Origin: Mesorhizobium shangrilense
GTDB taxonomy: Bacteria > Pseudomonadota > Alphaproteobacteria > Rhizobiales > Rhizobiaceae
Assembly: GCF_040537815.1 (NCBI RefSeq)
Contig: NZ_JBEWSZ010000001.1
Coordinates: 4,278,001-4,342,000 of the forward strand
Direction of reading: 5' to 3'
Length of the DNA: 64,000 bases
Shown: piece by piece, positions 26,142 to 35,805 of the stretch
How positions within the stretch are numbered: position 1 is the first letter of the stretch
Layout of the letters: each line of letters begins with the position of its first letter
Made by a program: the position numbers and the translations under genes
The notes under the pieces: model-generated
The model's input: the letters and a program-made list of their open reading frames with translations, nothing else
The model's database searches: none
What the model was told of the DNA's origin: nothing

Positions 26142-27497
26142 ATGAAGAAAGTGCTTCTGCTTGGCGTCGCGCTGGCCGCGCTCGCCTTGAACGCGCCAGC
26201 GCAGGCCGAACTGAAATTCAAGCCAGGCGAGGATCCCCGCTTTCACTGGGCGAATTATGAAGACCTCAAGAAGGTCGACCTCAAGGGCGAAACCCTATCG
26301 ATCTTCGGGCCATGGCGCGGCGAGGACGAGGCCCTGGTCCGCAACGTTCTTGAATACTTCCAGGAAGCCACCGGCGTTGAGATCAAATACTCCTCGTCGG
26401 AAAATTACGAGCAGCAGATCGTCATCGATACGCAGGCCGGCAGCCCGCCCAACATCGCCGTCCTGCCACAGCCCGGCCTGATCCAGGACCTGGCCTCCAA
26501 GGGCTTGCTGACGCCGCTCGGCGATGCGACAGGAAAATGGGTCGCCGAGAACTATGGCGCCGGCCAGTCCTGGGCCGCGCTCGGCACGTACAAGGGCAAG
26601 GACGGAAAGTCCGACTTCTATGCGTTGCCCTACAAGGCCGACGTCAAGGGCCTGATCTGGTATTCGCCGGACAATTTCAAGGAAGCCGGCTACACGGTGC
26701 CGAAGTCCCAGGAAGAGTTGGCCACGCTAGAGCAGAAGATCATCGCTGACGGCGGCAAGCCATGGTGCATCGGCCTCGGTTCGGGCGGCGCCACCGGCTG
26801 GCCGGCGACCGACTGGGTCGAAGACATCATGCTGCGCACGCAGGCGCCGGAGGTCTATGACAAGTGGGTGACGAACCAGATCCCGTTCACCGATCCCGCC
26901 GTCGTCAACGCCATCGACATCTTCGCCAAGATCGCGACCGACGACAAGATGGTCGACGGCGGTGCCAAGGCGGTTGCGGCCACTGATTTCCGCGACAGCC
27001 CGAAGGGGCTCTTCACGGTGCCGCCGAAGTGCTACATGCATCACCAGGCATCGTTCATCCCAAGCTTCTTCCCCGAAGGCACCAAGCTTGGTCAGGACGC
27101 CGATTTCTTCCTGTACCCGCCCTATGCCTCCAAGCCTGAACTCGGCACGCCAGTGGAAGGCGCCGGCACCTTGGTCATGATCACCAAGGATTCAAAGGCG
27201 GCGCGCGCCTTCATCGAATTCCTCAAGATGCCGCTGGCGCATGAACTCTGGATGGCCCAGGGCAGCTTCGTGACGCCCTTCAAGGCGGTCAACAAGGATG
27301 CCTATGCCAGCGACGCGCTCAAGCGGCAGGGTGAAATCCTGGCGAATGCGACAACCTTCCGCTTCGACGGCTCGGACCTGATGCCCGGCAAGATCGGCGC
27401 TGGCGCCTTCTGGACGGGCATGGTCGACCTGGTCGGCGGCAAGTCCGCCCAGGATGTCGCGACCGATATCCAGAAGGCCTGGGACGCGATCAAGTAA
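26142..27497 (+). CDS. aglE: Alpha-glucoside ABC transporter, periplasmic substrate-binding protein
   Basis: 451 residues of the family 1 sugar-binding proteins. A Sec signal peptide (MKKVLLLGVALAALALNAPAQA) is followed by a mature protein beginning ELKFKPGEDPRF. Gene order and the dedicated alpha-glucosidase downstream identify it as AglE, which binds sucrose, maltose or trehalose-type alpha-glucosides. GGGAGG precedes the ATG. A stem-loop at 27518-27543 follows the gene. Confidence 0.92.
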   Translation: MKKVLLLGVALAALALNAPAQAELKFKPGEDPRFHWANYEDLKKVDLKGETLSIFGPWRGEDEALVRNVLEYFQEATGVEIKYSSSENYEQQIVIDTQAGSPPNIAVLPQPGLIQDLASKGLLTPLGDATGKWVAENYGAGQSWAALGTYKGKDGKSDFYALPYKADVKGLIWYSPDNFKEAGYTVPKSQEELATLEQKIIADGGKPWCIGLGSGGATGWPATDWVEDIMLRTQAPEVYDKWVTNQIPFTDPAVVNAIDIFAKIATDDKMVDGGAKAVAATDFRDSPKGLFTVPPKCYMHHQASFIPSFFPEGTKLGQDADFFLYPPYASKPELGTPVEGAGTLVMITKDSKAARAFIEFLKMPLAHELWMAQGSFVTPFKAVNKDAYASDALKRQGEILANATTFRFDGSDLMPGKIGAGAFWTGMVDLVGGKSAQDVATDIQKAWDAIK

Positions 27498-27517
27498 GCG
27501 GTCCAGCCCATTGCCCT

Positions 27518-27543
27518 GGATCCGGACCTGTCGGCCCGGATCC
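27518..27543 (+). repeat. Stem-loop after aglE
   Basis: GGATCCGG and CCGGATCC form a perfect 8-bp stem around a 10-base loop, 20 bp after the aglE stop and without a T tract. Such 3' stem-loops after binding-protein genes often protect the upstream mRNA, so that the binding protein is made in excess over the permeases. The remaining spacer to aglF shows nothing else. Confidence 0.55.
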
Positions 27544-27721
27544 GGCGAGCATCACCGCTCGCGATCCTCATGAGCGCATAGACCATTTCCGGCATGAAGC
27601 GCTGTCCGCAAGAAGGGGAACCTGATTGCCTCCGCAGTGCTCTCGAAAAAACTGAATCTGCGCCTGATTCCGTCGCCAAGGTCACTCACCTTCGCCGATC
27701 ACGCGCATGGGGAGGGATACC

Positions 27722-28735
27722 ATGGCGGGTCAGATTTTCTCGGCCATATTCGTCATCATCATCGGCGTCGGCGGCTGCGTCGCCTATTTCTGGGGCGCCA
27801 ACAAGCTGGTCGACCTGATATTCCCGTCGCGTGGCGTGGCAGGCGCCGCCGCGATCGACAATCTGCGCCGGCAAGGGCTGATCCGCCCCTGGCTGTTCGT
27901 CGGCCCGGCAATGATCATCCTGACCATCTACCTGATCTACCCGGTGGTGGAGACGCTGAGGCTGTCGTTCCTCGACCGTGGCGGCACCAGTTTCGTCGGG
28001 TTTGCCAACTATCAATGGGCGTTTGGCGACCGCGACTTCCGCAACTCGATCCTCAACAACATCATCTGGCTGGCCGTCGTGCCTGCCGCCTGCACCTTCC
28101 TTGGCCTGATCATCGCCGTGCTCACCGACAAGATCTGGTGGGGCACGATCGCCAAGAGCCTCATCTTCCTGCCGCTGGCCATCTCCTTTGTCGGCGCCAG
28201 CGTGATCTGGAAATTCATCTACGAGTATCGCGGCGAGGGCCAGGTGCAGATCGGCATCCTCAACGCCATCATCCAGCATTTCGGCGGCCAGCCACAGGTC
28301 TGGATATCGCTGCCGTTCTGGAACAGTTTCTTCCTGATGATCATCCTGATCTGGATCCAGACCGGATTTGCCATGGTCATCCTATCGTCTGCCCTGCGCG
28401 GCATTCCCGAGGAAACGCTGGAGGCCGCGGTCATCGACGGCGCCAACCCGTTCCAGATCTTCTGGAAGATCATGGTGCCGCAGATCTGGGGCACCATCGC
28501 CGTGGTCTGGACCACCATCACCATCCTTGTGCTCAAGGTCTTCGACATCGTGCTGACCATGACCAATGGGCAATGGAACAGCCAGGTTCTGGCCAATCTG
28601 ATGTTCGACTGGATGTTCCGCGGCGGTGGCGATTTCGGCCGCGGAGCGACCATCGCCATCATCATCATGATCGCGGTCATTCCCATCATGATCTGGAACA
28701 TCCGCCAGGCGAACAAAGAGACGGGAGGGCATTGA
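27722..28735 (+). CDS. aglF: Alpha-glucoside ABC transporter permease AglF
   Basis: 337 residues with about eight hydrophobic segments, including an extra N-terminal one typical of AglF, and a coupling loop EAAVIDGANPFQIFWKIMVP near 235. ATG 27722 is preferred to ATG 27707 because GGGAGGG is correctly spaced before it. It forms the channel with AglG. It ends 1 bp before the aglG start. Confidence 0.93.
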   Translation: MAGQIFSAIFVIIIGVGGCVAYFWGANKLVDLIFPSRGVAGAAAIDNLRRQGLIRPWLFVGPAMIILTIYLIYPVVETLRLSFLDRGGTSFVGFANYQWAFGDRDFRNSILNNIIWLAVVPAACTFLGLIIAVLTDKIWWGTIAKSLIFLPLAISFVGASVIWKFIYEYRGEGQVQIGILNAIIQHFGGQPQVWISLPFWNSFFLMIILIWIQTGFAMVILSSALRGIPEETLEAAVIDGANPFQIFWKIMVPQIWGTIAVVWTTITILVLKVFDIVLTMTNGQWNSQVLANLMFDWMFRGGGDFGRGATIAIIIMIAVIPIMIWNIRQANKETGGH

Positions 28736-28736
28736 G

Positions 28737-29891
28737 ATGGCCGTCGCAACCGGAAACTCCTTTGCCAGCCGCTTCGGTGTCCACTTTGCCGTGCTGATCT
28801 TCGTGGTGATCTGGACCATCCCGACACTCGGCATTCTCGTCTCGTCGCTGCGCGACAAGGACCAGATCATCGCCTCGGGCTGGTGGAACTCGTTCTCCAG
28901 TTCGAGCCAGACGGAAGCGGGCCGCCTGCCCGCCGCCTCGACGCAAGTCCAGAAGGACGGCAAGTTCGTCCTCCAGGGCAACATCTTCGGCGACGGCGCC
29001 AAGCGCAACATCAGCGCCTTCGGCACCAAGGCGGCCGCACCGACGCAGTACCCCGCCGGCAGTACCGCCGACCTTGGCGATGGCGTGACCTTGCAGCTCA
29101 ATGCCGACGGTAGTTTCGTCATGCAATCGCCCAAGGCCTTCGAAGGCGACCGTGGCCAGCGCGTCTATTATGCCTCGTCGGCGCCGCCGAAATTCACCAC
29201 CGACAATTACAAGACGGTGCTGTTTTCGGAAGGCATCGGCCGCTCCTTCATGAACTCGCTGACCGTCACCATTCCGGCGACCGTCATCCCGATCCTGATC
29301 GCCGCGTTCGCCGCCTATGCGCTGGCCTGGATGCGGTTTCCCGGCCGTGCCCTGCTCATCGCGGTCATCATCGGACTGCTGGTCGTCCCGCTGCAGATGT
29401 CGCTGATCCCGCTGCTAAAGCTCTACAACGGCGTCGGTACCTTCTTCGGAGTTCCCTCGAAAACCTATCTCGGCATATGGCTGGCGCATACGGGCTTTGG
29501 CCTGCCCTTCGCCATCTACCTGCTGCGCAGCTACATTGCCGGCCTGCCGCGCGAAATCATGGAATCGGCGCGCATCGACGGCGCCAGTGATTTCGAGATC
29601 TTCGTCAAGATCGTGCTGCCGCTGTCGTTCCCGGTGCTGGCGTCCTTCGCCATCTTCCAATTCCTGTGGGTATGGAACGATCTGCTGGTCGCAATGGTTT
29701 TCCTCGGAACCGCCCCGGACCAGATCGTGCTGACCGCCAAGCTCAACGCTCTGCTCGGTTCGCGTGGCGGCAATTGGGAGATCCTGACGACATCGGCGTT
29801 CATCACCATCATCGTGCCGCTGATCGTGTTCTTCTCGCTACAGCGCTATTTTGTTCGCGGGCTGCTTGCCGGCTCGGTGAAAGGAGGTTGA
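28737..29891 (+). CDS. aglG: Alpha-glucoside ABC transporter permease AglG
   Basis: 384 residues. It is longer than a normal MalG-type permease because of a periplasmic insertion of about 110 residues (about 40-155) between the first and second membrane segments. The second half has the coupling loop ESARIDGASDFEIFVKIVLP. This architecture matches AglG. Cotranscribed with aglF and aglA. Confidence 0.93.
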   Translation: MAVATGNSFASRFGVHFAVLIFVVIWTIPTLGILVSSLRDKDQIIASGWWNSFSSSSQTEAGRLPAASTQVQKDGKFVLQGNIFGDGAKRNISAFGTKAAAPTQYPAGSTADLGDGVTLQLNADGSFVMQSPKAFEGDRGQRVYYASSAPPKFTTDNYKTVLFSEGIGRSFMNSLTVTIPATVIPILIAAFAAYALAWMRFPGRALLIAVIIGLLVVPLQMSLIPLLKLYNGVGTFFGVPSKTYLGIWLAHTGFGLPFAIYLLRSYIAGLPREIMESARIDGASDFEIFVKIVLPLSFPVLASFAIFQFLWVWNDLLVAMVFLGTAPDQIVLTAKLNALLGSRGGNWEILTTSAFITIIVPLIVFFSLQRYFVRGLLAGSVKGG

Positions 29892-29895
29892 GATA

Positions 29896-31560
29896 ATGCA
29901 ATCCGCTTTGAAGGTTACCGCAAAGCCCGATGCCGCCGTCGATCGCGACTGGTGGCGTGGCGCGGTGATCTACCAGATCTATCCGCGCAGCTATCAGGAC
30001 TCCAACGGCGACGGCATCGGCGACCTCAAGGGCATCATCACCAGGCTGCCCTACATCGCGGCGCTGGGCGCGGACGCGATCTGGATCTCGCCTTTCTTCA
30101 AGTCGCCGATGAAGGATTTCGGCTACGACGTCACCGATTATTGCGACGTCGACCCGATGTTCGGCACGCTGGCCGACTTCGATGCGCTGACAGCGGAAGC
30201 GCACCGGCTGGGGCTGAAGGTGATGATCGACGAGGTGCTCTCGCACACCGCCGACAACCATCCATGGTTCAAGGAAAGCCGAGCCAGCCGCAACAATCCG
30301 AAGGCCGACTGGTATGTCTGGGCGGACGCGAAGCCGGACGGCACGCCGCCCAACAACTGGCTGTCGATCTTCGGCGGCTCGGCCTGGCAGTGGGACACCA
30401 GCCGCCAGCAATATTACCTGCACAATTTCCTGGCCGAGCAGCCAGACCTCAACTTCCACAACCGCCAAGTCCAGGACGCGCTGCTCGACGTCACCCGCTT
30501 CTGGCTGGAGCGCGGCGTTGACGGTTTCCGCCTCGACACGATCAATTTCTACTTCCACAGCCAGGGCCTGGAAAACAATCCGCCGTTGCCGCCGGAAGAG
30601 CGCAACGACCAGACCGCGCCGTCGGTCAATCCCTACAACTATCAGGACCATCTCTACGACAAGAGCCGTCCGGAGAACCTCGGTTTCCTCGAACGCTTCC
30701 GCGCCCTGCTCGATGAATATCCGGCAACCGCCGCTGTCGGCGAGGTCGGCGATTCGCAGCGCGGGCTGGAAGTGGTGGCCGCCTACACCGCCGGCGGTAA
30801 GCGCGTGCATATGTGCTATTCGTTCGACTTCCTGGCGCCTGAGAAAATCAGTGCCACCAAGGTGCGCTCGGTGCTGGAAGCCTTCGGCAGGGTCGCCAGC
30901 GACGGCTGGTCGTGCTGGGCGTTCTCCAACCATGACGTGATGCGCCCAGCGACGCGCTGGGCGGTCGGCGAAGCCGATCCGACCGCCTATCTCAAGGTGA
31001 TATCGGCGCTGCTGATGTCCCTGCGCGGCTCGGTCTGCATCTACCAGGGCGAGGAACTCGGGCTCGGCGAAGCCGACTTGCAGTTCGAAGATCTGCAGGA
31101 TCCCTACGGCATCCGCTTCTGGCCGGAGTTCAAGGGCCGCGACGGCTGCCGCACGCCGATGGTGTGGGACGCCGCCGCCGCCAATGGCGGCTTCTCGACG
31201 GCAAAACCCTGGCTGCCCGTGCCCGGCAAGCACCTTTCGCAGGCGGTCGACGTGCAGCAGGATGACGACAGCTCGCTGCTCGAACATTACCGGCGCTTCC
31301 TCGCCTTCCGCCGCGCTCACCCGGCGCTCGCCAAGGGCGATATTGATTTCATCGAAAGCGAGGGCGATACAGTTGCGTTCACGCGCCGCGAAGGCAATGA
31401 GCGGATCGCCTGCGTCTTCAATCTCGGAGCCAAACCGGCAGAAGTCGATCTCGGCGGCGGTTCGCTGCAACCCTTGCCGGGACACGGATTTTCAGGGCAG
31501 TCGGGGACCGGCTCCATCCGGCTCGGCGGCTACGGAGCCTGGTTTGGGCGTATCGACTGA
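29896..31560 (+). CDS. aglA: Alpha-glucosidase, GH13
   Basis: 554 residues with a GH13 catalytic barrel. Readable conserved regions are DVTDYCDVDP near 78, GFRLDTINFY with nucleophile Asp214, VGEVGD with acid/base Glu283, and SNHDVMRP with Asp347. There is no signal peptide, so it splits imported alpha-glucosides in the cytoplasm. An AAAGGAGG ribosome site precedes the ATG 5 bp after aglG. Confidence 0.95.
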   Translation: MQSALKVTAKPDAAVDRDWWRGAVIYQIYPRSYQDSNGDGIGDLKGIITRLPYIAALGADAIWISPFFKSPMKDFGYDVTDYCDVDPMFGTLADFDALTAEAHRLGLKVMIDEVLSHTADNHPWFKESRASRNNPKADWYVWADAKPDGTPPNNWLSIFGGSAWQWDTSRQQYYLHNFLAEQPDLNFHNRQVQDALLDVTRFWLERGVDGFRLDTINFYFHSQGLENNPPLPPEERNDQTAPSVNPYNYQDHLYDKSRPENLGFLERFRALLDEYPATAAVGEVGDSQRGLEVVAAYTAGGKRVHMCYSFDFLAPEKISATKVRSVLEAFGRVASDGWSCWAFSNHDVMRPATRWAVGEADPTAYLKVISALLMSLRGSVCIYQGEELGLGEADLQFEDLQDPYGIRFWPEFKGRDGCRTPMVWDAAAANGGFSTAKPWLPVPGKHLSQAVDVQQDDDSSLLEHYRRFLAFRRAHPALAKGDIDFIESEGDTVAFTRREGNERIACVFNLGAKPAEVDLGGGSLQPLPGHGFSGQSGTGSIRLGGYGAWFGRID

Positions 31561-31590
31561 ATCGCTAGAAGAATTCACTGGGAGGAAATC

Positions 31591-32703
<1,113 letters not shown>

Positions 32704-32731
32704 GACAGGCCAGCGCCAAAACCAGCGACGC

Positions 32732-32768
32732 AAAAAAGAGCGGCGGGCCAGGCCCGCCGCTCTTTTTT
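32732..32768. terminator. Strong bidirectional intrinsic terminator after aglK
   Basis: AAAAAAGAGCGGCGGGCC (32732-32749) and its exact complement (32751-32768) form a hairpin flanked by six A and six T. It can end aglK transcription rightwards and DUF680-gene transcription leftwards. Confidence 0.9.
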
Positions 32769-32786
32769 GTATATCAATTTCAGCTG

Positions 32787-33026
32787 TTAGTTGTTGCCGA
32801 AGAGGTTACGGTCGGCACCCTGAGGCGCGGACTTCGGCGCATCATTCGACGAATTGAGCAGCTTGTAGACCGGCGAGCCACTGTTGGCGATCGACGCCGT
32901 CGGGGCCTTGTCGACATTGGTCACAGCCGGCTGGTTGACGCCGTTCGAACCATAGTTGTCGCTACCGGCGAAGGCGCTGCCGGAAATCGCCAGAAGGGCG
33001 GCGGCAGCAAGAATGATCTTTTTCAT
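32787..33026 (-). CDS. DUF680-type small secreted protein (copy 1)
   Basis: 79 residues. A Sec signal peptide MKKIILAAAALLAISGSAFA precedes a mature peptide with GSDNYGSNGVNQPA near its start and PQGADRNLFGNN at its end. Both ends are shared with the two copies upstream; the middle is longer and divergent (PVYKLLNSSNDAP). I recognise DUF680, a family of unknown function reported essentially from Mesorhizobium. AGGAG lies 8 bases before the ATG. Confidence 0.85.
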   Translation of the reverse strand: MKKIILAAAALLAISGSAFAGSDNYGSNGVNQPAVTNVDKAPTASIANSGSPVYKLLNSSNDAPKSAPQGADRNLFGNN

Positions 33027-33052
33027 TTTTAGTACTCCTGAATTTCAAGTTC

Positions 33053-33086
33053 GGCCGGAGGGATCGGCGTGCCCATCCCTCTGGCC
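33053..33086 (-). repeat. Stem-loop between DUF680 copies 2 and 1
   Basis: A 12-bp stem with one G-U pair (33053-33064 and 33075-33086) around a 10-base loop. It could attenuate or stabilise the transcript between the two small genes. Confidence 0.5.
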
Positions 33087-33093
33087 GGCAATG

Positions 33094-33300
33094 TTAGTTG
33101 TTGCCAAAGAGGTTACGGTCGGCACCCTGATGGGCAGGCGTCTGAGTAGCCGGTGCCGGCTTCTTGATCGAAGCCGTGTACGAGCTGTCGACAGCGGTAG
33201 CGTGCTGGTTGGCGCCGTTCGAACCGTAGTTGTCGCTACCGGCGAAAGCGCTGCCGGAAATCGCGAGAAGCGCGGCGGCGGTGAGGATGATCTTCTTCAT
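33094..33300 (-). CDS. DUF680-type small secreted protein (copy 2)
   Basis: 68 residues: signal peptide MKKIILTAAALLAISGSAFA, then GSDNYGSNGANQHA, a TASIKKPAPATQTPA stretch and the family end GADRNLFGNN. Very similar to copy 3. The same AGGAG-spaced ATG is used. The mature peptide is only about 48 residues, contains no cysteine and is probably periplasmic. Function unknown. Confidence 0.85.
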   Translation of the reverse strand: MKKIILTAAALLAISGSAFAGSDNYGSNGANQHATAVDSSYTASIKKPAPATQTPAHQGADRNLFGNN

Positions 33301-33335
33301 TTCAAGTACTCCTGAATTTCTGAATTCCGCGAGGG

Positions 33336-33354
33336 CGGCGGGCGGTGCCCGCCG
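33336..33354 (-). repeat. Stem-loop between DUF680 copies 3 and 2
   Basis: CGGCGGGC and GCCCGCCG form a perfect 8-bp stem with a GGT loop. It has no adjacent T tract on the transcribed strand. Confidence 0.5.
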
Positions 33355-33372
33355 TCTGCGAGGGATCGGCTG

Positions 33373-33579
33373 TTAGTTGTTGCCGAAAAGGTTATGGTCA
33401 GCACCCTGAGGGGCAGGCGTCTGGGCAGCCGGAGCCGGCTTCTTGATGGAAGCCGTGTACGAGCTGTCGACAGCAGTGGCAGCCTGATTGGCGCCATTGG
33501 AACCGTAGTTGTCGCTGCCAGCGAAGGCGCTGCCGGAAATCGCCAGAAGGGCGGCGGCAGTGATGATGATCTTTTTCAT
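33373..33579 (-). CDS. DUF680-type small secreted protein (copy 3)
   Basis: 68 residues: MKKIIITAAALLAISGSAFA signal peptide, GSDNYGSNGANQAA, a KKPAPAAQTPAPQGAD stretch and HNLFGNN. It is the first of the three to be transcribed. ATG 33579 begins the conserved signal peptide; a longer upstream reading frame adds unrelated residues and is rejected. Confidence 0.85.
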   Translation of the reverse strand: MKKIIITAAALLAISGSAFAGSDNYGSNGANQAATAVDSSYTASIKKPAPAAQTPAPQGADHNLFGNN

Positions 33580-34107
33580 TTTTGGTACTCCAGTATTTTT
33601 CCGTCCGTCTAGCGGCGTGTCTTGGAAGGAATTCGCGTCGTTCGGACAGCCCCGATGTGGGTGAGCCACCCGGCCATTTCCAATCACGAAGTTGTTCCGC
33701 GTGGACCATGAATCCACATCTTGAAATTGTGCCAGACGTCTCTACACCTCTAATTTTATCGTTTATGATCAAACGGTTACTTGAATTCCACGGTCTCCCA
33801 TCAGACCCTGTTCGTGAGCCGGCGTTCACACCCTGCTGCACGCACCGTCAACAGAAACGAACCGTTCGGTTCGATTTTAGAAAGTGCTAATAGTCACTTT
33901 TTGATACTGTTAACGGTTTTTAACCACGTTGGGGGTCGAGTCCGGTGCGCCGAATCCGCCGCTTATGGCCCGCAACGGGTGACCTTCCCGACCGCGATCC
34001 GCCCTGCGATCCAGGGCCAGCACGTTTTGGATACGTGTCGCGCTACATGGATGCGATGTCGCTTTCATGCCGATGTCGCAAACGCCATCGTGATTAGATC
34101 ATGGCAT
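33580..34107. other. Non-coding spacer upstream of the riboswitch
   Basis: No convincing gene. It is AT-richer between about 33700 and 33930. It carries a small hairpin CGAACC-GTTC-GGTTCG at 33858-33873. It must contain the promoter for the DUF680 genes (leftwards) and for the riboswitch transcript (rightwards), but I cannot place the promoter elements with confidence. Confidence 0.5.
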
Positions 34108-34281
34108 CTCAGGTGCCGCTTCGAGACAAACGAAGCGGAGAATTGGGAAGCCGGTCGAAATCCGGCGCTGCCCCCGCAACGGTGGTGGAGTTCAAGTCGC
34201 AACGGGAGACCACTGGGCCAAGGCCTGGGAAGGTGTTGCGACCGTCCAAATGGACACTCCAGAGCCCGGAAACCAGCCCGA
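34108..34281 (+). promoter_or_regulatory. Cobalamin (B12) riboswitch
   Basis: The order of conserved elements is that of the cobalamin aptamer: AGGTGCCGC (34111-34119), GGGAAGCCGGTCGAAATCCGGC with the following GCTGCCCCCGCAACGGT (34145-34183), the CCACTGGG segment (34210-34217), CTGGGAAGG (34225-34233) and the B12 box GAGCCCGGAAACCAGCCCGA (34262-34281). It lies about 210 bp upstream of the Rieske oxygenase start and on the same strand. Such elements normally turn expression off when adenosylcobalamin or related cobamides are abundant. The aptamer identification is secure; the expression platform is not resolved. Confidence 0.92.
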
Positions 34282-34331
34282 GATTTTTGAACTCGACTGA
34301 TCGCGGTGGGCGGTCAAGAGGTGGATCGTGC

Positions 34332-34514
34332 ATGTCCGGCGCATTGCCGGCCTGCGTCCAATCCTTCCTCTCTTCCCCTCCTGTTCAGTTTTTGGAGCGT
34401 CGTGCGCTGTTGGCCGCGCAAATACGCTTCGGGATTTGGATTGCGCATCGTCCGATTTCGGGCCGATGCGAAAGCATGAGGACAGGACATGGACGCGCGC
34501 AACGACATGCTTAA
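34332..34514 (+). CDS. Possible leader ORF between riboswitch and Rieske oxygenase gene
   Basis: A 60-codon frame starts at ATG 34332 behind AGAGGTGGA. It runs through the leader and overlaps the first 26 bases of the next gene in another frame. The peptide (MSGALPACVQSFLSSPPVQ...) matches nothing I know. It could be a translated regulatory uORF or a chance frame in GC-rich DNA; chance is the simpler reading. Confidence 0.2.
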   Translation: MSGALPACVQSFLSSPPVQFLERRALLAAQIRFGIWIAHRPISGRCESMRTGHGRAQRHA

Positions 34515-35736
34515 GCGGCTGCACAGCCGAAGGGACGGCTTCTCGCTCGAGCAGCCCTTCTATACCGATCCGGAATACTTCCAGCTCGACATGGAGCTGA
34601 TCTGGTATCGCGACTGGCTGTTCATCGGCCATGATTGCGAACTGCCGAAGCCCGGCAGCTTCATCACCGTCCAGATCGGCGACTATCCGGTTGTCCTGGT
34701 GCGCGACCAGAAGGGCAACATCAACGCCTTCCACAATTCCTGCCGCCATCGCGGCAGCCGCGTCTGCAACACCGACAAGGGCACGGCGGCAAAACTGGTC
34801 TGTCCCTATCACCAATGGACCTATGAGCTGGATGGCCGGCTTCTGTTCGCAAGACAGATGGCTGACAGCTTCGACAAGAGCCAGTTCGGCCTGAAGCCGG
34901 TCGCCTGCGAAAGCGTCGGCGGTTACATCTTCATCTGCCTGGCCAAGGAACCCGCCGATTTCGCGCCCATGCGCGCCATGATCGAACCCTATCTTCTGCC
35001 GCACCGGCTGCGCGAGGCAAAGGTCGCCTTCGAGAGCACGATCATCGAGAAGGGCAACTGGAAGCTCGTCTGGGAGAACAACCGCGAGTGCTATCATTGC
35101 GCCGGCAACCATCCGGAACTGTGCAAGACGTTCCCGGAGGCGCCGACCGTGACCGGCGTGCAGGGCGCCGACAGCGATCCGGAAATGCTGGCGCATTGGG
35201 CGAAGTGCGAGGCGGCGGGCTTGCCCAGCAGGTTCCGCATCGATCCGGCCGGGCAGTACCGCGCCACCCGCGCGCCGCTGCTGCGCGATGCCGTCAGCTA
35301 CACGATGACGGGAAAGCGCGCCGTGGAGAAGAACCTTTCCGACAGTGTTTCCACCGACCGGATCGGTTCGCTGCTGCTCTACCACTACCCGACGACGTGG
35401 AACCATATCCTCGGCGACCACGCGGTGACCTTCCGCGTGTTGCCGATCAGCGCCACGGAAACGGCGGTGACGACGAAGTGGCTGGTGCACAAGGATGCGG
35501 TCGAGGGCGTCGACTACAAGCTCGACGAACTCACCCATGTCTGGACCGAGACCAACGACCAGGACCGCCGTATCGTCGAGGAGAATGCTTTCGGCATCCT
35601 GTCGCCGGCCTATGAACCCGGCCCTTATTCAGAGCTGCATGAAGGCGGCGTGATCCAGTTCGTCGAGTGGTATGCGAACTTCATCGGGCCGCGCCTTGCC
35701 GAAGGCGGCCGGCCGGCGCTGCGCAGTGTCGCCTAG
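34489..35736 (+). CDS. gbcA: Rieske non-heme iron oxygenase, glycine betaine demethylase-like
   Basis: 415 residues. The Rieske cluster ligands are Cys85/His87 (CRHRG) and Cys105/His108 (CPYHQW). The catalytic iron site is ENNRECYHCAGNHPEL with His203 and His208. Glu200 occupies the place of the usual bridging Asp, as known for the quaternary-amine oxygenase CntA. This signature and the paired reductase downstream fit GbcA, which removes a methyl group from glycine betaine as formaldehyde to give dimethylglycine. Stachydrine or another betaine is possible. GAGGACAGGAC precedes ATG 34489. Expression is probably controlled by the B12 riboswitch upstream. Confidence 0.88.
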   Translation: MDARNDMLKRLHSRRDGFSLEQPFYTDPEYFQLDMELIWYRDWLFIGHDCELPKPGSFITVQIGDYPVVLVRDQKGNINAFHNSCRHRGSRVCNTDKGTAAKLVCPYHQWTYELDGRLLFARQMADSFDKSQFGLKPVACESVGGYIFICLAKEPADFAPMRAMIEPYLLPHRLREAKVAFESTIIEKGNWKLVWENNRECYHCAGNHPELCKTFPEAPTVTGVQGADSDPEMLAHWAKCEAAGLPSRFRIDPAGQYRATRAPLLRDAVSYTMTGKRAVEKNLSDSVSTDRIGSLLLYHYPTTWNHILGDHAVTFRVLPISATETAVTTKWLVHKDAVEGVDYKLDELTHVWTETNDQDRRIVEENAFGILSPAYEPGPYSELHEGGVIQFVEWYANFIGPRLAEGGRPALRSVA

Positions 35737-35784
35737 CTCATGTCGCCCAAAAGTGCTCCGCGGTTTTGGGATCACGACATGAGC
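35736..35784. repeat. Short dispersed palindrome, GCTCATGTCG type
   Basis: Ends GCTCATGTCG and CGACATGAGC flank a CCCAAAAGTG...GGTTTTGGG core, filling most of the gbcA-gbcB spacer. Related to the copies at 9361-9403 and 59760-59805. Confidence 0.75.
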
Positions 35785-35805
35785 AGTGCAAGAAGGACTT
35801 GAGGG

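Noticed and set aside
33910..33970. GGGGTCGAGTCCGGTGCGCCGAATCCGCC looked like the 3' arm of a tRNA
   Set aside because: No anticodon or D arm can be folded upstream and the acceptor stem does not pair.
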